Assembly (NCBI GenBank): GCA_964452775.1
Contig: CAYVQP010000007.1
Span: forward strand, 34,363 to 98,362
Length of the DNA: 64,000 nucleotides
From: JACKCB01 sp964452775
GTDB lineage: Bacteria; Chloroflexota; Anaerolineae; Promineifilales; Promineifilaceae
Reading direction: 5' to 3'
Shown: positions 1-7,163 of the stretch, one piece after another
Numbering within the stretch: position 1 is the first letter of the stretch
Layout: each line of letters starts with the position of its first letter
Notes under the pieces: model-generated
What the model saw: only the letters and a program-made list of their open reading frames with translations
What the model was told of the DNA's origin: nothing
The model's database searches: none
Program-made: the position numbers and the translations under genes

Positions 1-2
1 GC

Positions 3-1142
3 TGGACGCGAACGGTGAACTTCAACCCGGCCGGGACTTACCGCTTCTCGGCCACTATGGATGACGGCATGCGCGTTTGGGTAGACAATGCGCTGATCAT
101 CGATCAGTGGCAAACCGGCCCAACGCGCACCTTCACTGCGGATCGTTTCCTTTCCGCAGGAGACCATGCGCTGCGGGTCGAGTTCTTTAACGGGCCGCTG
201 GACGCCACCGCCATCTTTTCCTGGCAGATGGTGTCCGGAACGCCTCCCCCACCGACCAGCTTTAGCGGGTGGCGAGGCGAGTACTTTAATAATCAGTCGT
301 TGCAGGGGACGCCCGCACTGATCCGCGACGATGCCGCGATCAACTTCAATTGGGGTCTCGGCTCGCCGGCCGCGGGCATCGTTGGTGCGGATAACTTCTC
401 GGTGCGCTGGGCCAGGAGCATTAGCCTCAATCAAGGACGCTACCGCTTTGACGCGCGGACCGATGACGGCGTGCGCGTTTGGGTCAACAACGTTCTGATC
501 ATTGACCGCTGGATACAGCAGCCGGTTACCAGCGTATCCGGCGAGATCAATGTCGCCGGCGGCTCAACGCCGGTTGTCATGGAGTATTTCGAGAGCGTTG
601 GCGACGCGCAGGCCTTTCTGACGTGGACGCAAATTAGCGGCGCCACTCCGCCGCCTCCTTCCGCCGGCACCGCCACGGTCATGTCCAGTAACCTGAACGT
701 CCGCCAGGGACCGGGTACGAACTATCCGATCCTGACGGTGGTCCCACAGGGTACGGTATTGACGTTGGCGGGCTTCCGCGACCTCAGTGGGACCTGGGTG
801 CAGGTCACCACGCCCAGCGGCGTCACCGGCTGGTCATATACTCCCCTGCTGAGCACCACCTTCCCGATCATGAGCTTGCCCGTTTGGAGCGGCGAAAGCA
901 CCACTCCTCCCGGCCAGCCGACAGGGACGGTGTCCGGGGCAAGTTACCTGAATGTTCGTACGGAGCCGAATGGGACGGTCATTACGACGGTACGGGGCGG
1001 AACGCAGGTTGGGTTGTTGGGCAGAGACAAGGACCTCTACTGGCTGAAGGTCGTCCTGCCGACCGGGGTCCAGGGTTGGGTGGCGTCACGCTACATCCAG
1101 ACGACCTTCCCGGTGATGGGTCTGCCGATTCTGTATCCATAA
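3..1142 (+). CDS. PA14 and SH3b domain surface protein (5' partial)
   Basis: The reading frame is open to the left window edge. The first good start codon (GTG at 15) lies inside a PA14 domain, so the gene begins outside the window. The visible part holds the end of one PA14 domain (TMDDGMRVWVDN), a complete second PA14 domain introduced by FSGWRGEYFNN and containing RTDDGVRVWVNN, then two bacterial SH3 repeats (about residues 220-290 and 310-370) with the LNVRxGP or LNVRTEP signature. PA14 domains bind carbohydrates and SH3b domains bind cell-wall or surface ligands, so this is most likely an exported surface-binding protein. Proline-rich linkers (PPPP) separate the modules. No membrane anchor is seen at the C terminus. 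The enzymatic part, if any, would lie upstream. Confidence 0.85.
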   Translation, partial: WTRTVNFNPAGTYRFSATMDDGMRVWVDNALIIDQWQTGPTRTFTADRFLSAGDHALRVEFFNGPLDATAIFSWQMVSGTPPPPTSFSGWRGEYFNNQSLQGTPALIRDDAAINFNWGLGSPAAGIVGADNFSVRWARSISLNQGRYRFDARTDDGVRVWVNNVLIIDRWIQQPVTSVSGEINVAGGSTPVVMEYFESVGDAQAFLTWTQISGATPPPPSAGTATVMSSNLNVRQGPGTNYPILTVVPQGTVLTLAGFRDLSGTWVQVTTPSGVTGWSYTPLLSTTFPIMSLPVWSGESTTPPGQPTGTVSGASYLNVRTEPNGTVITTVRGGTQVGLLGRDKDLYWLKVVLPTGVQGWVASRYIQTTFPVMGLPILYP

Positions 1143-1161
1143 CCCTTCGCAGCATTTCCTG

Positions 1162-1197
1162 CAGGTGACAGCCAGCTTTATGTCTGGCTGTCACCTG
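1162..1197. terminator. Stem-loop between convergent genes
   Basis: A perfect 14-bp inverted repeat (CAGGTGACAGCCAG, loop of 8, CTGGCTGTCACCTG) sits 20 nt after the PA14/SH3b gene. It contains the stop codon of the convergent Ppx/GppA gene in its loop. No clear U-run follows on either strand, so termination is inferred from position and stem strength. Confidence 0.6.
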
Positions 1198-2755
1198 GGC
1201 TTGCGAACCCGTCATCACCCGTAGGCGCAACTAGGCTTTCCAGCGCCACCTTTCTCTGGAACGCTTCCTCAAGCAACGGGGCGGCGTTTCGTTCCGCGTC
1301 CCACAGTTCGACTGCCGGGAATTCCTCGGCAATCAACGTCAGTCGAATCATTTCGTCTGTGATGGTAACGGTAATGTCATCAACAATGCCGTTGCGCCCA
1401 CGTTCGAGGAACTCAGCCATACGCAGGATCGCGCTTAAGATGAACAGCAGCCGCGCATCGTCATCGCGCAGGATACTGCTGAATGGCTCAATGGTGGGGA
1501 CGCCCTTGCGATGATATCGGGTCATCAAGGCGATCAGCGCGATTTCTCGCGGCTCATAGCCAGGCAGGCCGTTATAAGTAATCAGGGCCAGCGAGTGGTG
1601 ATGGTGGCGATCGTAATTGATCACCGTACCGATATCGTGCAACAGCGCCGCGGCATCGAGTAGCTCCAACTCCGCGTCGCCGTAACCGTGTAGCGAAGCC
1701 AGTCTATGAAACAACCTGCCGGCGAGAAAGCGCACATGATTGGCGTGGCGCTTGTCATATCCGTAGTTGCGGGCCATATTGAGCACACCGAACAGGCGCG
1801 CGTCCGGGATTATTGGCGACGGCAAGTGTCGCCAGAAGCGCTCCTGAAATATCCCTTCTCGCAGGCCGCTCATGGAGACGGTAAGCTCGCTCACCTCTAG
1901 CTGCTCCATCACCGCTTGCAGCGTAAGCGCTCCGGCCAGGATGATGTCCGCCCTATCGGAAGACAGGCCGGCAATCCCTTGCCTCTTCCGCACTGACAGC
2001 GGCCGCAACTGCTCTATGCTCTTCTGCACCGAGCGCAATGTCAGCCGGTAGCCGTGAAGCGTAAACAGAGGGTATGACCGCCGCGCCGCGGAGATGGCTG
2101 CCAGGTTTCGAACCGTGCCCCCTAAGCCTGTCAACGGGCCGGCATCAAGCTCCTTCAACCACTTGACGGCGGCCAAGGAATCCTTTACTATCTCGCGAAT
2201 CGCCGCGATTTCCGTCGCGGTTGGCGAATCTGACCTGATGAAGCGCTCTGTCACCGCCAACGCGCCCAGCGGAAATGACACCCCGCGGACGAAGCGGCCG
2301 TTTTCCACCCGGCTGAGCTGCAGACTACCGCCGCCGATGTCCAGCACGTGACCGGCGGAAATCGGCACCTCGTTCATCGCTCCTACCGCTCCGTAGTACG
2401 CCTCTTCCTCCTCGCTTAGCAGTCGCAGGGATAGGCCCGTCGCTTGCCGGACAAGCTCAATGAACTCCGCCCCGTTCGAAGCATCGCGCACCGCGCTTGT
2501 CGCCGTCGCCAGGATACTATCCACGCCGGTCGAATCACAGAAGCGCTTAAAAAGGCGAAGCGTTGATAGCCCGCGCTCCATCGCCTCTTCGCTCATTCCT
2601 CCCGGCCCCATGCCCTGCCGCAGCCGGACGACCTCGCGAATCTCGTCCACCAGCCGGTAAGCAAAGCCGGGTTGCGACTGCATTACGATCAGCCGGGCGG
2701 TATTCGAACCGACATCAATGACCGCTACGCGCGTGCTTTCGCCACTAGATTCCAT
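1178..2755 (-). CDS. ppx: Ppx/GppA family phosphatase with C-terminal HD domain
   Basis: This is a 525-residue protein of the exopolyphosphatase / pppGpp phosphatase family, which hydrolyses polyphosphate or guanosine pentaphosphate in the cytosol. The N-terminal ASKHA fold shows the phosphate-1 motif (AVIDVGSNTARL, residues 11-22), the conserved ATATSAVRDASNG segment (83-95) and the phosphate-2 motif (LDIGGGS, 138-144). An HD-type helical domain follows, with the LLHDIG motif at 371-376 and a histidine-rich stretch (DRHHHHS). Length and order match the long Ppx form. The ATG at 2755 was chosen because the conserved fold begins ten residues later. The frame stays open further upstream, but that part would overlap the divergent sigma-factor gene and has no family similarity. 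Exopolyphosphatase versus GppA activity cannot be told from sequence alone. Confidence 0.9.
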   Translation of the reverse strand: MESSGESTRVAVIDVGSNTARLIVMQSQPGFAYRLVDEIREVVRLRQGMGPGGMSEEAMERGLSTLRLFKRFCDSTGVDSILATATSAVRDASNGAEFIELVRQATGLSLRLLSEEEEAYYGAVGAMNEVPISAGHVLDIGGGSLQLSRVENGRFVRGVSFPLGALAVTERFIRSDSPTATEIAAIREIVKDSLAAVKWLKELDAGPLTGLGGTVRNLAAISAARRSYPLFTLHGYRLTLRSVQKSIEQLRPLSVRKRQGIAGLSSDRADIILAGALTLQAVMEQLEVSELTVSMSGLREGIFQERFWRHLPSPIIPDARLFGVLNMARNYGYDKRHANHVRFLAGRLFHRLASLHGYGDAELELLDAAALLHDIGTVINYDRHHHHSLALITYNGLPGYEPREIALIALMTRYHRKGVPTIEPFSSILRDDDARLLFILSAILRMAEFLERGRNGIVDDITVTITDEMIRLTLIAEEFPAVELWDAERNAAPLLEEAFQRKVALESLVAPTGDDGFASPGDSQT

Positions 2756-2971
2756 CTCAGCCTCACCGGCCCACCGCGTGCCTCTACTTATCCGACCAGG
2801 TGACGCCGCATACAATTTCCAGGACGGAAGAAGCGCCGGCAAGCGCGTCGCCTTGTCACCGGCAGTTCGCCTATCGCGAATTTCCTGTTCGGCAGGGGCA
2901 AGTATAACACGCCGAGCGCCGTCGGCATTTCGGCGGCTACCGGAACCGATTACCGGCGGCCGGTGTATAGT

Positions 2972-3625
2972 ATGCAGATGGAGCAGCTTGCGGAAGCAGT
3001 ACTGGCAGAATCGCCGCGAACGACCGATCTCGATCGCGCGGCTGAACGCCGGCAGGTGGAAGCTGCTCGCGCCGGCGATGCGGCTGCCTGGGAGGCAATT
3101 GTCATGGAGCATCAAACTGCCGTGTTCCGGCTGGCTTACCTTTTCCTGGCAGACCGGGCGGAGGCGGAAGACGTCGCCCAGGATGCTTTCATACGCGCGC
3201 ATGAGCACCTGGACAAGTTCGATCTGCAGCGCACGGTGCGGCCGTGGTTGCTCAGTATCGCGGCCAATTTGGCCCGCAATCGCCGGCGTAGTCTGGGGCG
3301 TTACTGGGCGGCCATACAAAGATACGTTTGGAGTGAACCGCTATCCGCCTCAGAATCAGACCATACCCCAGACTTCAATCAGGCTCATGATCTGTGGTTG
3401 GCGGTGCGCCGGCTGCGCCCCCCGGAACAAGAGATCATCTACTTGCGCTTCTTTCTAAATCTCTCGGTTGATGAGGCGGCCGGAGCTTTGCAAGTGGCCC
3501 CGGGAACCGTCAAGTCCCGTCTCAACCGCGCCTTGCAGCAGTTGCGCGGGGTCATCGCAGCAAATTACCCTGAGCTGATGCCCGCCCGGAGTACTTTTGA
3601 TCCAGCGGCCGCAGAGGACCTGTAA
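2972..3625 (+). CDS. ECF-type RNA polymerase sigma factor
   Basis: About 217 residues with sigma region 2 (AYLFLADRAEAEDVAQDAFIRA, core and -10 binding) and sigma region 4 (LSVDEAAGALQVAPGTVKSR, a helix-turn-helix that reads the -35 element). There is no region 1 or 3, as in extracytoplasmic-function sigma factors. The start is ambiguous: GTG 2963, ATG 2972 and ATG 2978 are all in frame and none has a convincing ribosome binding site. A TATAGT sequence at 2966-2971 would even allow a leaderless start at 2978. The gene lies divergently from ppx. It is followed after 4 nt by a one-pass membrane protein, the usual arrangement for a sigma factor with its membrane regulator. The region 4 end is intact. 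Confidence 0.9.
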   Translation: MQMEQLAEAVLAESPRTTDLDRAAERRQVEAARAGDAAAWEAIVMEHQTAVFRLAYLFLADRAEAEDVAQDAFIRAHEHLDKFDLQRTVRPWLLSIAANLARNRRRSLGRYWAAIQRYVWSEPLSASESDHTPDFNQAHDLWLAVRRLRPPEQEIIYLRFFLNLSVDEAAGALQVAPGTVKSRLNRALQQLRGVIAANYPELMPARSTFDPAAAEDL

Positions 3626-3629
3626 CGCC

Positions 3630-4391
3630 ATGAAGGACGGAGACTTCGCCAGGGAGCTTGAGGCCATCGCAGCACGGTTTGTCTATCCGCCGGCGCCGAA
3701 CCTCGCCGCACGCGAGCGTGATCGACTGCGGCAGGCGATGAAGCCTCCCCGAACTCGTACCGCAGTATACCGCTCGCTGGCAGCCGGCGTTGTCATCCTG
3801 CTGCTACTCGTTGCTGTGCTCCTGGCAATCCCTCCGGCCCGGGCTGCGCTTCTGCGCGTGCTGCAGATCGGTATGTTCGAAATTGATGTGGTTGACGAGC
3901 CGGCTATTTCGACAGCCATCCTACCGGCATCTACCCCATTGTCAGGTTCGTTGACGGATCTGGGAGACCAGACTACCCTGGCGGATGCAGCGAAGGTGTT
4001 TCCGTTTCCCCTGATCATGCCGGACTCACTCGGTACGCCGGACTGGGTCTATGTGCAGCACCTCACGGATCACCCCAGCAAGATTGTCACCCTGGTCTGG
4101 AGCGGCGACGACGGCGCACCCGAATCGCAAATAATGCTTACCTACTTTGGGCTGGAAGGACTGGCGCGTAAGACCGCCGGCGGCGAGCAAGTCAGGGATG
4201 TGCGCATCGCCGACCTGCCTGCGGTCTGGGTTGAGGGACCCCATGAGTTGAGCCTGCGGAGCCTGGAATCGACAAGCGAACTAATCGTAGAAAACAACGT
4301 GCTCATCTGGAGCGACGGGGTCGTGACTTATCGCTTGGAAGGTGTGTTTGAGCTGGATGAGGCCATCGAGCTGGCGAAGTCACTGCGCTAA
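3630..4391 (+). CDS. One-pass membrane protein, candidate anti-sigma partner
   Basis: The product has 253 residues: a cytoplasmic N-terminal segment of about 45 residues, one transmembrane helix (about 48-68, VVILLLLVAVLLAI) and an extracytoplasmic C-terminal region of about 180 residues. The topology and its position 4 nt after the ECF sigma gene argue that it senses an envelope signal and controls the sigma factor. The outer region resembles the DUF4367-like domains that often accompany such pairs, but I cannot confirm the family. There is no obvious zinc-binding HxxxCxxC anti-sigma motif in the N-terminal part, so it would be a non-ZAS type regulator if it is one. The ATG at 3630 is chosen over an upstream TTG that overlaps the sigma gene. 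Confidence 0.65.
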   Translation: MKDGDFARELEAIAARFVYPPAPNLAARERDRLRQAMKPPRTRTAVYRSLAAGVVILLLLVAVLLAIPPARAALLRVLQIGMFEIDVVDEPAISTAILPASTPLSGSLTDLGDQTTLADAAKVFPFPLIMPDSLGTPDWVYVQHLTDHPSKIVTLVWSGDDGAPESQIMLTYFGLEGLARKTAGGEQVRDVRIADLPAVWVEGPHELSLRSLESTSELIVENNVLIWSDGVVTYRLEGVFELDEAIELAKSLR

Positions 4392-4467
4392 TCGGGAACC
4401 AACTGCCGTTGGGCGGGGTATATTGCGTAGTTGAAGTACCTGCATATAGTCCGGATAGGAGATTCCA

Positions 4468-5052
4468 ATGAAAGCCAGAGCCTTGTTAGTAGTAGCAATA
4501 CTGTTGGGTCTGTTGATGCTGACGGTGACATCCGCACTTGCCGGCGGGTGGGCAACCATTCACATTGAGGCGATGCCCGACGCTATTCGGGCAAATGAGC
4601 CGTTTACAATTGAGTTCACGGTTTGGCAACATGGGAACAAGCCGGTGCATCGAGTTGCATGGGACGGCGGCAAGGTGCTGGAGATCACGCCCAGGATCGA
4701 GCTCCGGCATCTGGATACCGGCGAGGCCCTCCGCTTTGTGGCGGCGCCGATGAAACAGAACGGCCGCTATGCGGTTGAAATGGTGTTGCCCACCGAGGGT
4801 CGCTGGGCCTGGACAATGGCCCTTGATCCACTAACCCAGGAGGGCGAGTTGGCTGCTCTCGCAGTGCAGCCAGCGAGCATGGCCGGCGGCGCGGTTGCCC
4901 TGACTGCAGCCGGCGCTTCGGCCTCATCAAGCGGCGCTGCTTCTCCCGGCTCACCCTTCGTTGCGCTGGTTGCCATTGCGGCGGCTGCGGCCGGCGGGCT
5001 TGCCCTCATTGTGTTTGAATGGCGCAATCGGCGGGCGCCGGCAGCACAATAG
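4468..5052 (+). CDS. Exported YtkA/FixH-like protein with C-terminal membrane anchor
   Basis: A 194-residue protein with a cleavable-looking signal peptide (residues 1-25, ending SALAGG). An immunoglobulin-like domain follows (about 27-125) that resembles the YtkA-like family: a PFTIEFTVWQHG opening, then an RIELRHLDTGEA core and a GRYAVEMVLPTEGRW strand. After that come an alanine/serine-rich linker and a single transmembrane helix (about 162-184) with a positively charged tail (EWRNRR). Such domains occur in metal- or stress-related envelope proteins, but the specific role is unknown. A good ribosome binding site (AGGAG, 7 nt upstream) fixes the start. The gene stands alone 76 nt after the membrane regulator and ends at a hairpin cluster facing the HMG-CoA reductase gene. 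Confidence 0.65.
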   Translation: MKARALLVVAILLGLLMLTVTSALAGGWATIHIEAMPDAIRANEPFTIEFTVWQHGNKPVHRVAWDGGKVLEITPRIELRHLDTGEALRFVAAPMKQNGRYAVEMVLPTEGRWAWTMALDPLTQEGELAALAVQPASMAGGAVALTAAGASASSSGAASPGSPFVALVAIAAAAAGGLALIVFEWRNRRAPAAQ

Positions 5053-5088
5053 TCAGGTCGCCTCACACGGGCGCCCTGACCAACAAGC

Positions 5089-5115
5089 CGGGCTGACCGA
5101 TCGTTCGGCAGCCCG
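5089..5115. terminator. Bidirectional stem-loop between convergent genes
   Basis: CGGGCTG-a-CCGA, loop TCGT, TCGG-CAGCCCG forms an 11-bp stem with one bulged base between the YtkA-like gene (+) and HMG-CoA reductase (-). A second weaker stem (GTCAGG 5052-5057 with CCTGAC 5075-5080) precedes it. There is no long U-run. Confidence 0.5.
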
Positions 5116-5159
5116 ACCCATTAATCACCATTATTGGCGGTCAATCTCCAAGGGTGATT

Positions 5160-6449
5160 TCACTGACCTCCGTTCAGGTCCCGCAATAGCTCTTCAGCCC
5201 GAGCCACGAGGACCTTTCTCTCGGCAACAAGCTGATTTGCCACTTCCTCAATTTGTGGGCCGGTAGCTCCGGCTGCCAGGGCGACCTGCCGGGCGTGCAG
5301 ACGCATATGCCCTTGCTGTATGCCCACAGTCGCCAGCGCCCGCAATGCCGCCAGGTTTTGCGCCAGACCGACCGCCGCCAACAGTTGCGCTAATTCGCCG
5401 GCGGACTTCACGTTCAGGACCTTCATGTTGACTTTGGCCGAGGGGTGCACCCGCGTGGCCCCGCCGACTGTGCCCACAGCCATTGGCAACTTGATTTCCC
5501 CGTAGAGATCCCCGGCCCCGTCCACATGCCAATCGGTCAGCGCGGAATAGCGGCCATGGTAAGCTGCATAGGCGTGCGCCCCGGCTTCGATTGCCCGCCA
5601 ATCGTTGCCGGTGGCGATTACCACCGCGTCAATCCCGTTCATGATGCCCTTGTTATGGGTCGCGGCGCGGTAGGGATCGACCACCGCAAATGCATTCGCT
5701 TCCGCGATGCGCTGCACCGCTTCCCGCCCGCTGAAATCCTCGGTGGCCAGTTCCGAAGCCGGCACAGTGACCCTGGCGCTCGCCAGCCGAAAACTCGCCA
5801 GATTGGACAGGATGCGCAGATTCGTCCGGCCGCCGGTCAGTTCGGCGACGCGCGGCGCGATAGCCTCCACCGCCGTGTTCACGGTGTTGGCCCCCATCGC
5901 ATCTCGCACATCATAGAGCAGGTGAACGATCAGCATGGGCCCAACCGGCGTCTGTGGAAATGGCCGGAACTCCAGTTCGCGCGCCCCGCCGCCAAGCCGG
6001 ATAACCAGCTCGTCACAACAATTCGCCAGGTCCAGCAGTTCCGCCTTATGGGCTTCCAAGGCCGCCACTGCGCTTTCCATATCCGGGAGATCCAACACCT
6101 GCAGTTGCCCAATCATGATCGGATCGGTGGCCTGGGTGTGAAAGCCGCCCCCCGCGCGGATAGCCTTGGCCGCATTGCCAATCGCCGCCACCACGCTGGG
6201 TTCTTCCACAACCATAGGGACGAGATAGTCCTTCCCGTTCACCTGAAAGTTGCAGGCCACCCCGATCGGCAGGGCATAGGTACCGACCACGTTCTCAATC
6301 ATGTGGTTCGCCTGATGGACGCTCAGCCCGTTGCCCATCAACACCTGCTTTTCTTTTTCGTCCAGGCCGGCCCACTCGGCGACCACGTCAGCCCGCTCCT
6401 CCACACTGAGCTTGTAAAAACCAGACAGGCGCGACGATTTCCCAGTCAT
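5160..6449 (-). CDS. mvaA: Class II hydroxymethylglutaryl-CoA reductase
   Basis: A 429-residue enzyme, the normal size for the class II (Pseudomonas mevalonii type) form, interconverting HMG-CoA and mevalonate in the cytosol. Visible signatures are the ENVVGTYALPIG substrate segment, EEPSVVAA with the catalytic Glu, THNKGIMNGID with the catalytic Lys, the Asp in GIDAVVIATGNDWR, and the C-terminal QGHMRLHARQ with the catalytic His. Class II enzymes serve mevalonate degradation in some bacteria and isoprenoid synthesis in others. No mevalonate-pathway gene lies beside it here, so direction is undecided. The ATG at 6449 is preceded by a perfect AGGAGG five bases away, which excludes the longer upstream frame. 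A strong promoter and an inverted repeat lie about 70 nt upstream. Confidence 0.93.
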   Translation of the reverse strand: MTGKSSRLSGFYKLSVEERADVVAEWAGLDEKEKQVLMGNGLSVHQANHMIENVVGTYALPIGVACNFQVNGKDYLVPMVVEEPSVVAAIGNAAKAIRAGGGFHTQATDPIMIGQLQVLDLPDMESAVAALEAHKAELLDLANCCDELVIRLGGGARELEFRPFPQTPVGPMLIVHLLYDVRDAMGANTVNTAVEAIAPRVAELTGGRTNLRILSNLASFRLASARVTVPASELATEDFSGREAVQRIAEANAFAVVDPYRAATHNKGIMNGIDAVVIATGNDWRAIEAGAHAYAAYHGRYSALTDWHVDGAGDLYGEIKLPMAVGTVGGATRVHPSAKVNMKVLNVKSAGELAQLLAAVGLAQNLAALRALATVGIQQGHMRLHARQVALAAGATGPQIEEVANQLVAERKVLVARAEELLRDLNGGQ

Positions 6450-6509
6450 CCATTCCTCCTCGTGCTGTGTATTCCCGCCTCTGCGGGCGCTATGGTTCCT
6501 GATGATGCA

Positions 6510-6524
6510 TCCTACTCTGTAGGA
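6510..6524. promoter_or_regulatory. Inverted repeat at the mvaA transcription start, candidate operator
   Basis: TCCTACTCTGTAGGA is a perfect 6-bp inverted repeat with a 3-bp spacer. It begins about 9 bp after the -10 hexamer of the mvaA promoter, so a bound repressor would block initiation or early elongation. No regulator gene is adjacent. Function is inferred from position only. Confidence 0.4.
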
Positions 6525-6532
6525 GTGTGGCG

Positions 6533-6560
6533 ATTTTAGCGCAGCGCGAGAAGATGCCAA
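6533..6560 (-). promoter_or_regulatory. Sigma-70 type promoter for mvaA
   Basis: Read on the minus strand: TTGGCA, 16-bp spacer, TAAAAT. Each hexamer matches five of six consensus bases. The predicted start lies about 75 nt before the mvaA ATG. Confidence 0.6.
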
Positions 6561-6596
6561 CACAATTGAAGCCGGCATGGTCGCCGGCGTCGTGCG

Positions 6597-6605
6597 TGCT
6601 ATGAT
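6597..6605 (+). promoter_or_regulatory. Extended -10 promoter for thioesterase gene
   Basis: TGCTATGAT is a perfect TGn extension with a five-of-six -10 hexamer, giving a leader of about 47 nt before the ATG at 6659. No good -35 is seen. Confidence 0.45.
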
Positions 6606-6658
6606 CCCGCCGGGCCTTTCCCGCCCATCACTTACACCACCCACATAGGGAATGAAGT

Positions 6659-7105
6659 ATGACCAGGGTAATTTTTGAGGAATCCATCTATACTTATCAC
6701 ATTGACTTTGCCGGACATGTGAGCAACATTGTCTACATTCAGTGGCTGGAGAATGCCCGGCTACGACTGCTTGAAGCTGCCGGCCTGCCGGCGCACGAGC
6801 TGGCCCGAAGCCAGGGACTGGTGGCGATCCTGGCCCGCACGGAAATCCGCTATCAATTGCCCTTATACATGGGAGATAGAGTGCGCGTTGAGGTCTGGGT
6901 TGCCAGATTGCGGCGCGCCTCCGCCACGCTGGAGATACACTTTTTTCGGGGCGACGAGTTGATCGCTACCGCCCAACAGGATGGGTTGTTTGTGGATGCC
7001 CAAACGCAGAAGCCCGCCCGAATTTCGCCGGCCCTCCGTGATCGCTTCCTGGAGTTCGTGGAGCCGGCGCAGGCTAACCAGGCTCCGACCTCTCGGACCG
7101 GGTGA
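6659..7105 (+). CDS. Acyl-CoA thioesterase, hotdog fold (4HBT/YbgC type)
   Basis: A 148-residue single-domain hotdog protein that hydrolyses an acyl-CoA thioester. The active-site pattern of the 4-hydroxybenzoyl-CoA thioesterase superfamily is present: Asp16, His20 and Asn23 in HIDFAGHVSNIVY, followed by the long central helix (WLENARLRLLEAAG). The rest alternates short strands (YQLPLYMGDRVRVEVWV, ATLEIHFFRGDELIATAQQDGLFVD) as expected. It is divergent from mvaA and convergent with glgP, so it is a single-gene unit. The substrate is unknown; FadM/YbgC-like long- or short-chain acyl-CoA are both possible. The ribosome binding site is weak (GGGAATGAAGT). Confidence 0.85.
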   Translation: MTRVIFEESIYTYHIDFAGHVSNIVYIQWLENARLRLLEAAGLPAHELARSQGLVAILARTEIRYQLPLYMGDRVRVEVWVARLRRASATLEIHFFRGDELIATAQQDGLFVDAQTQKPARISPALRDRFLEFVEPAQANQAPTSRTG

Positions 7106-7106
7106 A

Positions 7107-7121
7107 GCCCGAGTTACGGGC
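7107..7121. terminator. Small hairpin after thioesterase gene
   Basis: GCCCG, loop AGTTA, CGGGC begins 2 nt after the stop codon of the thioesterase gene and lies in the short gap before the convergent glgP stop. It is weak, and no U-run follows. Confidence 0.3.
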
Positions 7122-7163
7122 GACCCGATCCAGAAGGGTTGCCGGCTCGTTTGACTGCGCTGC

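Noticed and set aside
2756..3319. N-terminal extension of the Ppx/GppA frame by 188 codons
   Set aside because: It would overlap the divergent sigma-factor gene; the extension has no family similarity and the fold begins right after the ATG at 2755.
5445..6539. 364-codon open frame on the plus strand
   Set aside because: Antisense to HMG-CoA reductase, whose motifs are complete on the other strand.
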